The notes beneath the pieces are model-generated. The model did not search any database, had not been told where the DNA came from, and saw only the letters and a list, made by a program, of their open reading frames with translations. From Coix lacryma-jobi var. lacryma-jobi (taxonomy: Eukaryota; Streptophyta; Magnoliopsida; Poales; Poaceae), in assembly GCA_009763385.1 (NCBI GenBank), contig CM019826.1:58153127-58217126 (forward strand): DNA of 64,000 bases, read 5' to 3'. The position numbers were made by a program, and so were the translations under genes. This document shows positions 10,658 through 21,462 of the stretch, in pieces. Numbering within the stretch: position 1 is the stretch's first letter; the number at the start of each line of letters is the position of its first letter.

Positions 10658-11390
10658 TGTTGGGGAAAAGGACCCTCGGCAAAAACGCCGCCCGATATGG
10701 TGCCAAGATCAACCTTCGCTTGGTCTTTGTGTCCTCACGAGGTCCCCCTCCTTTCGGGGTCAATTTCCTAACCTTCGGACGTGAGTTCGACCCTCGATGC
10801 TCCCTTTTGCACTCCCTGCAGGTTAAGGCTTCGCGGCACGGCAGGCGACCCTCGCTGGGTCCCAAGGTCACTCAGAGCGGACCAAGCAAGCGACGAAGGC
10901 GCGTTGGCCCGAGGGCGAGCGGAGTCGAAGGTCAGCGAGCACGACTGAAGGACAAACCTTCGGCCCTCTCTCCCGAAGGCAAGTAAAGCCGAAGGTCCTA
11001 CAGACGGCGAAGGAGCGCGGGCCCAAGGACGAGCACGGCCGAAGGTCAAATCTCCGCCCCCCTCTCCGAAGGTGAACAGAACCAGGTGGCGGCGCATTGG
11101 AGAGGGGCCGATTAGGGTTTCCGCTTCAGCTGTGTGTTTACATTTTTGCCCTCCCTCCCTGCGTGGAGGTGAGGAATCTTTCCTGTACCCTTTTGTAATT
11201 TGGCCCGCATCCCTTGGTATTCCCTATAAATACCAGGGGATGAACAGTGTAAGGGAAGGATTTTTTGGGGTCAGTACTCCACAGCATTGATTGAGTTCAA
11301 AACCTTCGCTTCCGCTTTACTTCCGACGCTTGGCCACCTTCGCCGTTCACTCTGTACAAGTGCGGGGGTTCGGCAAGTGTGTTTCCAACA
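10658..11390 (+). repeat. 3' LTR of the Tat element (733 bp)
   Basis: Begins TGTTGGGGAAAAGG after a short purine-rich tract (AACGAGGGGCTAC) and ends GTTTCCAACA, with TG...CA termini and the inverted ends TGTTGG/CCAACA. The base after the end resumes Sirevirus RNase H sequence also found at 20587, which fixes the right boundary. CGAAGG/CCTTCG words are abundant, as in the antisense gene. Confidence 0.92.
11225..11232 (+). promoter_or_regulatory. TATA box in the Tat LTR
   Basis: TATAAATA within CCCTATAAATACC, in the second half of the LTR. It would start transcription near 11260 and makes U3 about 600 bp. Confidence 0.8.
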
Positions 11391-11567
11391 AAGACCAAAC
11401 ACATCCATGTTCGCTTTCACTTTCTTCGTGATCACTATGAGAAAGGCGACATTGATCTTAAGCATGTAGACACCCATAACCAGGTTGCGGATATTTTCAC
11501 CAAGCCTTTGGATCTCTCAACTTTTGCTAGGTTGAGAGGTGAGCTTGGTGTGTGTTTCCCCTTTTAG
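11391..11567 (+). pseudogene. Sirevirus RNase H C-terminal fragment
   Basis: Encodes the last ~59 residues of a copia RNase H (contains VDTHNQVADIFTKPLD and ends with Phe-Pro-Phe-stop), nearly identical to 20587-20763. The rest of this Sirevirus copy was separated by the Tat insertion and lies to the left of the window. Confidence 0.92.
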
Positions 11568-12999
11568 ATAGGGGAATCATTTTGCTTGATATACCATATA
11601 CTGACTTTTTGATCTTTTTGTTTTTTGAGTCTTGAGTCTGTTTAATTTTGTTTTGGCTCCGATTCTGACTTCATCATATATGCATCTTGCATTTTCAAGC
11701 TTCACGTCTATATTCTTGAGAATGAAATTATGCTCTGATTAGTGTATGCTTTGATGATATATGATGATGCTTGTAGCTTAGGCTCTCCTTGATCACTGCT
11801 ACATATTGTGAGCTAAGCTGCTTTTCAGAATGTTGAACATGCTTGATGAAAACTTGAAATTTGATACATGTTCACCATTGAGATTGGCAACTAGCATGTG
11901 TAGGATGTGTTGAGGTTACTTGAGCTATTTCATATATGCTAGGTTGCTATGTCTCTAGTTCTGAGTCTTTCACTTGCTTGGATTGCTCATGTTCTGTTTA
12001 AAATGAACCAAGTGTTAGTGAATTGAAAAGATCGAGATGGGATTGCTCTGTCAACACAACATGGTGAAACTACTTTCTGAATGGCTTAAAACTGCTCATT
12101 TAGCTTATGCATTCATATCTTGTAATTTGTGATCAGTTTGGGCCTTTGCTAGCACTTTAGCATGTTGCTTTGTAGTCGGATCAGCACTCTTTAGAGCATT
12201 CTTTCACTCTTTCGAGTATATACCTGAAGCTGCTAACTTGCATTTTTCACTCATATGCATTTGCTTGACTCCGATAGGCATAACCTAGCTCCGTTTTACT
12301 TACTTGAGTCCTTTTCTCCTCTCTTTTGATTGCAAATTTCCCCCAAGGGGGAGAATGTTTCCAATGATGAGTTTTTTAGACTTTCTATGGTGACAATTTG
12401 CATTTTATGCTTCACTTGCTGAGGGGGAGTTTTTTTATGCCTACTCTGAGTTAGTTTTTATTTGATATTGATCTTTTAGCTAGTTGTGTTGAGCCTCTGT
12501 GCCTCTGTCTTGAGGGACTAGCTGTCTTCACCATGTTTTGATGGTTCTTGATTGGTATCGGGCTTACTGCTGGTTGTGTTGAGCCTCTATGCCTCTATCT
12601 TGAGGGACTAGCAGTAGCTGCTTCTTATGCAGTCTTCATTTGGTATCGAGCTTTCAGCTAGTGGTGTTGAGCCCCTTCTGCCTCTTCTTGAGGACTAGCT
12701 TGTTTCTGACTTGGTTGCGTCGAGCCGTTGCCCATGTCTTTGGGAACCAAGTTTTGTGCTTTGATTTTGATCGAGTTTTGCTCCTTGATGAGTTGTTGCT
12801 CCGATTTCTTGCTTGGTTCTGTCGAACCGTTGCCCATGTCTTTGGGGACCAAGCTTCGCTTATCTCGATTTGTTCTTCTTCGGCCTTTTCTCTGGCTTTT
12901 GAACTTCTCGAGTGAGTTTTCTCCTTCTACCCAATTCTGCTTCCTTTTATTTTGGTTACGGTTACTATGAGTTGACGATGCACTCATCAAGGGGGAGAT
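11568..12999 (+). other. Sirevirus 3' UTR with several polypurine tracts
   Basis: About 1.43 kb with no convincing coding frame. Purine tracts like the functional one occur at about 12342 (CCCCAAGGGGGAGAATG) and 12421 (GAGGGGGAGTT); AAGGGGGAG at 12989-12997 lies directly before the LTR and is the likely plus-strand primer. Repeated polypurine tracts are a known Sirevirus trait. The first ~570 bp match 20764-21147 plus the preceding RNase H. Confidence 0.85.
12478..12853 (+). repeat. Series of five ~45-nt hairpin units in the Sirevirus 3' UTR
   Basis: Units at 12478-12523, 12566-12615, 12656-12700, 12709-12752 and 12811-12853. Terminal stems differ but stay paired: AGCTAGT/ACTAGCT, ACTGCTGGT/ACTAGCAGT, AGCTAGT/ACTAGCT, ACTTGGTT/AACCAAGT, GCTTGGTTC/GGACCAAGC. 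The first three have an inner CCTC/GAGG-type stem. TTGGTATCG-like spacers precede the second and third units. Confidence 0.8.
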
Positions 13000-13467
13000 T
13001 GAGGACACAAGGTTGATATGTGCCCTTGTGGTTCCCTTCCTGAGTGATGAGTGATCAATCAACGGGCAAAATGTCTCTTGGATGTGTTGATGTGCAGGTG
13101 CAGAGCTCGGATAGTGGTCGAAGGTTTGGTGAAGGTCAAGTAGGGACGTGCCGTGCCGACGGACCAGAGCGGTGAAGGGCGGACGTGGAGCTTGGACCGA
13201 TGGACCAGGAGACCTGAGGACCAGCTATGGTAGCTGGCACGTGGTGTTGACAAGCAAGAGTACATGGGGATGTGCGGTGCATCGGCCAAGTCAGGAGGAA
13301 GGTGATGGCGTCGTGACACTTGGCGGGAGGCCGAGAAGGATGGCGAATGCATTGTGCCCGGCGTGGAGGCTGGACATGCTCCGGCATCGGTGCTGGAACT
13401 CGGGGTGTGCGAACCACATCCCATCTACGGCGCGGGTTCGGTAGCTGAGCCTCGAAAAGCTACCCTC

Positions 13468-13700
13468 GACGGTTTTCGAGTTTGGGCCTCAAAACTCAGG
13501 GTGGCCGGTTTCCGAGTTTGGGCCTCAAAACTCGGCGTGGATGGTTTCCAGGTTTGGGCCTCAAAACCTGGGTGCGCGGGTTTCTGAGTTTGGGCCACAA
13601 AACTCAGCCTGAGGACAGGTTTCCAGGTTTCAGCCTCAAAACCGGGGGAAGGCCCAGGTTTCCCGGTTTTGGCCTCAAAACCAGGGGAGGTTCGCAAAAA
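13468..13700 (+). repeat. Array of six covarying palindromes in the LTR
   Basis: Units of 36-39 bp of the form nnnnnTTTGGGCCTCAAAAnnnnn, with arms such as CCGAG/CTCGG, CCAGG/CCTGG and CTGAG/CTCAG, joined by GGTTT-containing linkers. Minus-strand copies with seven units each occur at 29490-29760 and 32971-33240. Confidence 0.88.
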
Positions 13701-14554
13701 GGACGGTCGACGCGTGGCGGCGTGGAGAGGCTGGCGCGGAGGCGAGGCTATCCATGAGGAAGGCGCGGCGGTCGACTGGGCGGCACGTGGCGGCATCCTG
13801 AGGCTTGCGTCGAGGCGAAGCTAAGGGTGAGGAAGGTGCGTGGCCGTCAGATCAACTATCAGCAGAGTTGGACCGGGATACCCCTAGGGTTGGCCGCTTC
13901 GCTCGTGTATCTAGGGGTAGAAAGGGGATTATTGTATTAGGCTATAATTAAGAGAGGCACCCCTCCTCTCTCCCCATCCTTGCAGTCATTTCCTCCTGAG
14001 CACTCTCTCTCTAGCCCCCACTTAGGTTCTAATCATACCTCGCTGCAAGCGATCCACAGAGACGGGAATCATACCTCTGTGTATTTCAATTTTTTGAGGA
14101 AACGAGACCGTATTCTCATTATCTCCTCGTGTGGAGGAATTTCGGCTGGAATCGAATTGAATCGTGTCTTGTGTTTTGTGTTTTTCGCGTTTTGGTTTTT
14201 TATCTTCCGGAGATTAGCCTCGTTCTCCCTCTCCGTGAGATGATTCTCGATTCCACTTGAATCAATTCGTTCTTGGTCGTGAGCTCCTTATTTCCACAGA
14301 AGGATTTCTCCCCTAACCTCACGAATCCATAGATCGGGTTGATTTCGTGTTCGTTCTTAGTTCTTCCCCCATTTATGGTGATTCATGAATCTCTCTTGAT
14401 TGACTTGGTTTGGTGCGATGATTTCTTAGGAATAGCACCCCATCACATAGAGGAACACCTGGGAGGAGTTTGATCGAAGTCTCTTTTGATTTGGTAAAGT
14501 TTTGATCGAATTGCCTTTTGTCCCGAGCAGTTTTTCTGCTCTCTGTTCATCCGC

Positions 14555-14791
14555 GGACAGTCCGCGCCCCCAGTGGCGGACAGTCCGGGAGTCAGGACTC
14601 GGCAGGTTCAGAACTGCGCAGTGCGATACTGTTCTCGGTCTCGTGATCGGCGGACAGTCCGTGGTACAAACCCACGGACAGTCCGAGACCTGTACAACAG
14701 TCCTGCAACACTGTTTGGTTTCTGCGTTTTTGCCGGCGGACAGTCTGGGACTCAACGGCGGACAGTCCAGGACCCTGACCCCGGACAGTCC
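14555..14791 (+). repeat. Cluster of GGACAGTCC palindromes
   Basis: GGACAGTCC starts at 14555, 14578, 14652, 14676, 14738 (one mismatch), 14760 and 14783, often extended to CGCGGACAGTCCGCG. The same cluster, partly mutated, lies at about 21605-21880 in the last LTR. Confidence 0.9.
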
Positions 14792-15036
14792 ACGAATCTG
14801 CAGCTTGTGCAGTTTTGCTCCGAGGCTTTGGCAGTTGGTTTCAGTGTTTCTCCTGGGGTTCCACCGTACCACTAGGACATCTCCAAGGGTATCACCCTAC
14901 TCATAGGTCGTGAACTCTTCGGTCGTTTCGAGTCTTAGCTTTTGGGGTGATTTTCTGGGACAAGGGCCACTCTATTCACGAGTTGAATTTGAGGCTCCCA
15001 TTCACCCCCCTCTGGTCGCTAATCCGGTCCTTCAAT

Positions 15037-15053
15037 TGGTATCAGAGCCGGTT
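15037..15053 (+). other. Primer binding site (initiator tRNA-Met type)
   Basis: TGGTATCAGAGCCGG two bases after the LTR end. TGGTATCAGAGC is the well-known plant copia primer binding site complementary to the 3' end of initiator tRNA-Met. Confidence 0.93.
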
Positions 15054-15098
15054 AAGGGATCTACACTACCTTAATCGATTTCGGATCCTAAGGGCGAC

Positions 15099-16976
15099 AT
15101 GGATCGAGGGAACGGCAAGGCTCCCTATTTCGATGGGACAAACTATCCCTATTGGAAGATTCAGATGCGTGCTTATCTCAACAGCATTGGATCTTCTATC
15201 TGGGAGATATGTGAGAATGCTGAGTACATAGTCCTTGTGGCTCGTGTGGGTCAGATCCAGATTGACCAGCACGAGGCCAACTCCAAGGCTCGTAATGCTC
15301 TTTTGGCCAGCATCTCCCTTCCTGAGTTCGAGTGTGTGTCTGAGCTTGAGACGGCACGAGAGATCTGGGTGAAGCTTGAGAGCTATCACGAGGGGACCGC
15401 TCAGGTCAAGACCAGACTCTTCGAGACCTACAAGCGAGAGTACGAGAACTTTGTTCAGTTGGAGGGAGAGACGATTGACGCCATGTTCGCTCATTTCCAA
15501 ACGATTGTGAACAAGATGTGTGCCAATCGGGCTAACCTACCCTATGATGATCATGAGAGGGCTCTCAAGTTGCTATACGCCCTGGATCGGAGGGTATGGG
15601 AGGTGAAGGTGTCGACCATCATAGAGTCTCCATCCTATGACACCCTCACTGTGGACGAGCTGTTCAGCAAGCTCAAGTCCACCGAGATCGATCACCTGAC
15701 TCAGGCCAAGCTAAAGAACCCATCTTCACATACCATGGCTTTGGTCTCAGGCACGAGTGGATCGACTTTCTCTGTTGACGCTTCACCTCCTCTGTTTTCT
15801 TTGTCTTCTTTGCTTAGAGTCACGGAGGTGCAGTTGGAGGCATTTGGAGACGACGAGCTTGCCCTCGTCATCACCCGGTTCTCACAGTTTCACAACAACC
15901 GCCTGAATCGCTGGCGTGGTGGCGCACGCGAGGGCTGCTACAAGTGTGGTGATCTAGACCACCTCATGGCGAACTGTCCCAAGAACGACAAGAGCTTCCC
16001 CGGCAAGAACCGCAACTCCAGGCGCAAGGGCAGGCCGGAGAACAAGGGCGGGAAGAAGAAGAAGGGCAGCTATCGCCGAGAGGACATGGAGAAGGCTTTT
16101 GATGCTGGCCGGCGTGCCTTCCTCGCCACCATCAGCGACGGCGAGAAGACCTCCGACGGTGACTCCAGCGACGACGGGTCCGAGCACAAGACAGAAGAAC
16201 GCTTCAACGGACTGTGCTTCTTTGGCCACTCCTCCAAGGCCCTCTGCACCATGGCCCTAGACGAAGAGGACTCCAAGTGCCAGGCGAAGGACGCCGACGA
16301 CACCGGCGACGATGACGACGACGATGCTTCCGAGGTATCAAACTCTTCTCTTGTCGATCGTCTAACCGGTGAGCGCAATTCTCTTGTCGACATAGTACTC
16401 GGTCAGGACAAGCAACTCAAGCGAGCTATCCGAGAGCGCAACGAGTTTAAGGCTAATATGAATGAGGCGCTTAAGGAGCTTGAGTTCGCTAGGTCCATGG
16501 TGAAGGTGACCAATGAGGAGGATTGTGAGCTGTGCACAATGCATATGACAAACTTTGCCACCCTGCAAACCAAGTATGCATCTTTGATTGAGGTGTATGA
16601 TGAGCTGAAGAGTAGGCTAGACTTGGTGGGTGATTGCAAAGAGTGTCCCTCTCAAGAAGGAGCTGGAGGAAGTGAAGGCAAGGTCTTCTTTGTTGGGTGT
16701 GTGCAAGTCCTGTCCAGGCTTGCGAACTGAGTTGGCAGAAGTTAGTGCCAAGCTTGCTGAAGCCTTGAAGGCCAGCTCAGTTAGCACCTTGTCCGCTCCA
16801 TGTGAGCGATGCGTGGGGATGGAGCTTGAGATTGCCAACTGTCGGCATGACAGGATGGAAACCGAGGAGGAAAACACATACCTTCGGTCCATCCTGAGTT
16901 GGGTGTCATGCAGTGAGCTGCAGTTGGGTATGATGATTAGTCAGTTCAAGAGGGAACTGATTGCTCGGGAGTAGGC
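15099..16976 (+). pseudogene. Sirevirus gag (frameshifted)
   Basis: Opens at an ATG 46 bp after the primer binding site. Residues 1-190 form the copia capsid domain (starts with YFDGTNYPYWK). A zinc knuckle CYKCGDLDHLMANC lies near residue 281, followed by a Lys/Arg-rich tail, an acidic run (GDDDDDDASE) and a long coiled coil, which is characteristic of Sirevirus gag. The frame breaks near 16660: the downstream coiled-coil part continues from 16630 in another frame and stops at 16974. The frame change looks like a single-base event. Confidence 0.88.
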
Positions 16977-17841
16977 TTTGCTTCAGGTGGGAAGGGTGCT
17001 AGTATCTTTGGCAAGATCGGTGAGTTTAGCTGAGTGAACTCGAGTGAGAAGCCATCCGCTGTCCCTAAGCTCACCAAGATCACCCCACCTGAGCCTCCCA
17101 AGCCTATCACCAAGGATGGAATTCTTGATGAACCTCCCAAGGCTCCACCTTGCAAGCAAGTGTGGGTTCCCAAACCTAACCATCTTAGGAACACACTTGA
17201 CACCCTTCCTGACGTCTCTAGTGATCCCCTTCCGAGAGGCAAGCAGCCAGCCAGAGTGAACAACCCTCGCTACCATAAGAACCAACAACCCAAGAGAGTG
17301 GTGAGGTTCGAGTGCGAGTACTGTCACCGTGAGGGTCACCTAGCTGAGTTTTTTTTTGGAGGAAGAGAGACGCTAGGAAGGAGCTGGAGCTGAACAACCA
17401 GGCCAGGCACCACCCTCTCCATGGTGTGCAAGGTCGGGGAGTTCAGAGGCAGGGTGCTAGACCTGGAGGTGCACCCCCTCAGGTTGCTAGGCCTCAGGCA
17501 GCTAGACCACAGGGTGGTGGTCGTGCCCGTCGCGGTTCTGGTCGTTCTCAATACGATCATGAGCCTAGTGTAAGTGGCTTTACGGCTTAGTCCCATAGCA
17601 GACCACCTTTTTAGTATGGTGGTGATCGTTTCGCTCAAATGGGACAAGTAGGTCAGTTTGGAGGTTTTCTGTTCCATAGCGGACCACCCTTTCAGGTTGG
17701 TGGTGATCGCTACCCATCCATGGGACGAGGACAGTTTGGTGTTCCTACTAACACTTTTTCTGGGCCTATGACACAGCACTGGTATCCTTCTTAGTATACT
17801 AACCCCAGTGTTGTGCCATATGCTCACTTCCTGCCTTTCTA
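16977..17841 (+). pseudogene. Decayed gag C-terminus / gag-protease linker
   Basis: Keeps a frame at 17034-17393 with a C-x-x-C...H zinc-finger-like segment (CEYCHREGH), broken in a T-run at 17351-17359. Past it, an RG-rich stretch leads toward protease. In-frame TAG codons at about 17588, 17612 and 17792 lie where CAG (Gln) would keep the reading, consistent with C-to-T change. Confidence 0.7.
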
Positions 17842-18297
17842 TTGATGCAGGAATTTCGGTTGGAGAACATGTGGCTCATGGATTCCGGGTGTTCACGCCA
17901 CATGACCCGAAAGAAGGAATGGTTCTCCAGCCTTAGCCCCGTGATGCACAAGGAGTACATCACTTTCGTGGATAATAGTAGAGGTAAGGTTGTTACTCAT
18001 GGGGCTATTCGGCTCAATGAGAACTTTGTTATCAAGGATGTTGCTTTGGTTTCTAACCTGCATTACAATTTGCTTTCTGTTTCGCAACTTCTTGAGGATG
18101 ATTGTGAAGTGCATTTTAAGAAGGGTCTGAGTCATGTTTTAGACCCTCGGGGAGATCTTGTTTGTCGGATCATCCCTTTTGGCCGTGTTTTCAGAGCCGA
18201 TTTTTCTCGTTCTTTCGGCTCTGCTAGATGTTTGATGGCCGGTCCTTCTTCTGATTTGTGGAAGTGGCATAGGAGGCTCGGTCACTTGAGTTTTTGA
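17842..18297 (+). pseudogene. Sirevirus protease and gag-pre-integrase domain
   Basis: The aspartic protease motif WLMDSGCSRHMT lies at about 17872-17907. The frame runs to the pre-integrase segment ending HRRLGHLSF and then hits TGA at 18295 because of an extra T in a T-run; the next frame carries on directly. Confidence 0.85.
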
Positions 18298-18838
18298 CTT
18301 GCTTGCAAGACTTAGCTCACTTGGCCTAACCCAAGGATTGCCCAAGCTTAAGTTTCAGAAGGACCTTGTTTGCCATCCTTGTCGTCACGGGAAGATGGTT
18401 GCTGCTTCTCACCCACCTGTTAATCACGTGATGACAAAACGACCCAGCGAGCTTTTACACATGGACACAGTTGGTCCAGCTCGGGTTTGCTCAGCGGGAG
18501 GGAAGTGGTACGTTCTAGTGATCGTTGACGATTTTTCGAGGTACTCTTGGGTGTTCTTTATGGAGGGTAAGGATGAAGCCTTTCCTTTTGCTCGTGATTT
18601 GATTTTGAGGTTGAAAACTGAGTTTCCCCCTGATACCATTAGAGCTATTCGTAGCAATAATGGTACTGAGTTTGATAACTCACAGTTTGCCTCTTTCTGT
18701 TCTTCTAATGGAATCGAGCATCAGTTTTCTTCTCCTTATGTCCCCCAGCAGAACGGTGTTGTTGAGCGCAAGAACCAGACCCTTGTTGAGATGGCCAGGA
18801 CGATGCTCGATGAGCATAGGCCTCCTAGGCGTTTTTGG
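18298..18838 (+). pseudogene. Sirevirus integrase, second catalytic Asp mutated, C-terminus deleted
   Basis: Contains the C-x2-C half of the zinc finger (CHPC), the first catalytic Asp (HMDTVGP), RSNNGTEF where the family has an Asp at the third position (a G-to-A change gives Asn), and the catalytic Glu in NGVVERKN. After RRFW near 18838 the sequence jumps to material normally located well past the core, so a block of roughly a hundred or more residues is missing. The integrase is therefore predicted inactive twice over. Confidence 0.85.
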
Positions 18839-20190
18839 GACGAGACTATGCCTTGTGTTTCTTCTGCTTTTGATGTTGCAGGAGAACAGGAGCTGGAAGA
18901 GACCATCTTTGTGGAGGAGGAGCAGGAGAATGCTGATTGGGGTGATCCCGAGCCAACTCCACTAGCTGCCCCCGTCGACCCTACGACGTTTACTTCAGCT
19001 CGAGGACCCGATCCCACGACGTCTTCTTCTTGGGGTCCTCTAGAGCCACCTCTCCAGCGAGCACCCGCTGCACCTGAGGGAGCGACAGCATTTGGCGAGG
19101 GGGAGGCGACTCCGGCGAGGAAAGCGCCCCGGAGCGTTAAGCAAGTTCACCCCCCGCGGCAGATGATCGGCGGCATCGACCAGCGAGTCACGCGGTCGCG
19201 AGCGTATGAAATCTCTCACTTTGCTCATTCTGTATTTGTTGCTTCTTTTGAGCCCAAAGATGTTGGACATGCGCTTTCTGATCCTAACTGGGTCAATGCC
19301 ATGCATGAGGAGCTAGAAAACTTTGAGCGAAACCAAGTTTGGACCCTAGTTCCACCTCCACCATAATGCCACCCTATAGGTACCAAATGGGTTTTCAAAA
19401 ACAAAGAGGGTGAGGATGGGATGGTAGTGAGGAACAAGGCTAGGCTAGTAGCCCAGGGTTTCTGCCAGAAAGAGGGGATAGACTATGAGGAAACCTTTGC
19501 CCCTGTAGCCCGTTTAGAAGCCATTAGAATCCTTCTAGCCTTTGCTGCTTCGAAGGGTTTTAAGCTTTACCAGATGGATGTTAAGAGTGCCTTCTTAAAT
19601 GGGTATATAGAGGAAGAGTTTTATGTTAGGCAACCCCTAGGTTTCGAGGATCCCAAGTTTATAAACTTTCAAAAGCTTTGTATGGTTTGAAAGAAGCCCC
19701 GAGAGAGTGGTATGATCGTTTGAAAACCTTTTTACTCTCCAAGGATTTTAAAATGGGACGGGTCGATAGAACTTTGTTTCTCCTCAAGCATGGCAACGAT
19801 ACCCTGTTAGTCCAGATTTACGTGGATGATATCATCTTTGGTGGCTCTTCTCATGCACTTGTTGCCAAGTTTGAAGATACTATGAGCAGGGAGTTTGAGA
19901 TGAGTATGATGGGTGAGTTTACTTTCTTCCTCGGGTTGCAAATTAAGCAAACCCGAGACGGGATGTTCGTGCATCAAGGAAAATACACGAAGGACATCCT
20001 GAAGAAATTCGACATGGGCGAGGCCAAGCCTCTTACGACGCCCATGCCGACGACTGCTGCGATGGATGCGGACCAGGACGGAGAGCCGGTTGACCAGAAG
20101 GAGTACAGGAGCATGATCGGCTCGCTCCTATACCTGACGGCGACGAGGCCGGATATACAGTTTTCTGTGTGTCTGTGCGCTCGTTTTTAG
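18839..20190 (+). pseudogene. Sirevirus integrase-RT linker and reverse transcriptase
   Basis: An acidic/Pro-rich linker (18839-19250) leads to the RT proper. RT motifs: GTKWVFKNK, RLVAQGF, DVKSAFLNG, YGLKEAPREWYDRL, and catalytic YVDD at about 19819. Breaks: TAA at 19364 (probably CAA or CAC before), a one-base loss near 19672 that forces a frame change at Leu-Tyr-Gly-Leu, and TAG at 20188 where CAG is expected. Confidence 0.88.
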
Positions 20191-20763
20191 GCGTCCCCTC
20201 GGACTTCCCACAAGCAAGCGGTCAAGCGCATCATGAGGTACCTCCGATACACTCCTGTGTTCGGACTTTGGTACTCTTCTTCTTCGACCCTCTCGCTTTG
20301 TGGTTATTCCGATGCGGATTTTGCTGGCTGTCGGCTTGAGCGCAAGTCTACTTCTAGGACTTGTCAGTTTCTTGGCTCTTCTTTGGTTTCGTGGTCTTCT
20401 CGCAAACAATCGAACGTAGCCCAGTCTACTACTGAAGCCGAGTATGTTGCCGCTGCTTCTTGTGCTTCGCAGCTTTTATGGATGGTTGCTACATTGCATG
20501 ATTTTGGTCTAGATTTCAGTCGAGTTCCTTTGCTTTGTGACAGCACTTCTGCCATTAGTGTACCAAGGAACCCTGTTCTTCATTCCAAGACCAAACACAT
20601 CGATGTTCGCTTTCATTTTCTTCGTAATCACTGTGAGAAAGGCGACATTGATCTTAGGCATGTAGACACCCATAACCAGGTTGCGGATATTTTCACCAAG
20701 CCTTTGGATCTCTCAACTTTTGCTAGGTTGAGAGGTGAGCTTGGTGTGTGTTTCTCCTTTTAG
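20191..20763 (+). pseudogene. Sirevirus RNase H
   Basis: RNase H acidic motifs are present: GYSDADFAGC, STTEAEYVAAASC, LLCDSTSAI and the C-terminal HNQVADIFTKPLD. The frame from 20191 to the stop at 20763 is open; it is cut off from RT only by the TAG at 20188. Confidence 0.9.
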
Positions 20764-21147
20764 ATAGGGGAAGCATTTTGCTTGATGTACCATATACTGA
20801 CTTTTTGATCTTTTCGTTTTTTGAGTCTTGAGTCTGTTTAATTTTGTTTTGGCTCCGATTCTGACTTCATCATATATGCATCTTGCATTTTCAAGCTTCA
20901 CGTCTATATTCTTGAGAATGAAATTATGCTCTGATTAGTGTATGCTTTGATGATATATGATGATGCTTGTAGCTTAGGCTCTCCTTGATCACTGCTACAT
21001 ATTGTGAGCTAAGCTGCTTTTCAGAATGTTGAACATGCTTGATGAAAACTTGAAATTTGATACATGTTCACCATTGAGATTGGCAACTAGCATGTGTAGG
21101 ATGTGTTGAGGTTACTTGAGCTATTTCATATATGCTAGGTTGCTATG
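20764..21147 (+). other. Truncated Sirevirus 3' UTR
   Basis: Near-identical to the start of the 3' UTR at 11568. It stops abruptly at GGTTGCTATG, so about 1 kb with the hairpin series, all polypurine tracts and the LTR start is missing. Confidence 0.88.
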
Positions 21148-21462
21148 CATCCACTGACACGTGTCCCCAGGTCCTCGACCTGAGCAACACTGTGCCCGCA
21201 AGTCTTCACTTATCACTGTCCCAGGCTGTCAGCCACCACAGCTGATCCTCGGGCCACCAGTCCCTTAGTCCAAGCCTCACATCCGCCCTTCGTCACTCAC
21301 GGTCCATCGGCATAGCACGTCTCTACTTGATCTTCACCTTGCCTTTGATCACTGTATCCGTGCTCGACACCTACACAACACAAGCCAAAGAACATGCGCA
21401 TTATCCCAGTTGACAATCACTCATCACTCAGAGACCCGGCATACACCCATATATCCGCAGGT
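21148..21462 (-). repeat. Inverted fragment of Sirevirus LTR
   Basis: Reverse complement of the region flanking the palindrome array; nearly matches 29790-30105 and 33280-33590 and is related to about 13030-13280 in opposite orientation. It starts at CATCCACTGACACGTG and ends at ATCCGCAG. Confidence 0.85.

Larger units (their letters stand above)
1..11390 (+). mobile_element. Tat-clade Ty3/gypsy LTR retrotransposon, 5' end outside the window
   Basis: Order seen: end of gag, protease, reverse transcriptase, two RNase H-like domains, integrase, two tandem-repeat arrays, an antisense spliced gene and a 3' LTR. A second RNase H between the RT-linked one and integrase is a known mark of the Tat (Ogre/Retand/Grande) lineage, and an antisense gene plus minisatellites recalls the maize Grande type. 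The 5' LTR, primer binding site and start of gag lie before base 1. The 3' LTR abuts a Sirevirus RNase H remnant, so the element is inserted in it. The TSD cannot be checked because the left flank is absent; the first five bases after the LTR are AAGAC. Confidence 0.93.
13000..15034 (+). repeat. Shared Sirevirus LTR (2035 bp)
   Basis: Starts TGAGGACACAAGG immediately after AAGGGGGAGAT and ends CCGGTCCTTCA before the primer binding site. It contains a palindrome array near its start, a GC-rich middle (GGCACGTGGCGGC), a weak TATA-like CTATAATTA near 13942, and a GGACAGTCC cluster near its 3' end. The last ~640 bp recur at 21463-22109. Confidence 0.88.

Noticed and set aside
12640..13062. Open frames on both strands
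   Set aside because: They overlap the 3' UTR hairpin series and polypurine tract and show no similarity or coding pattern.
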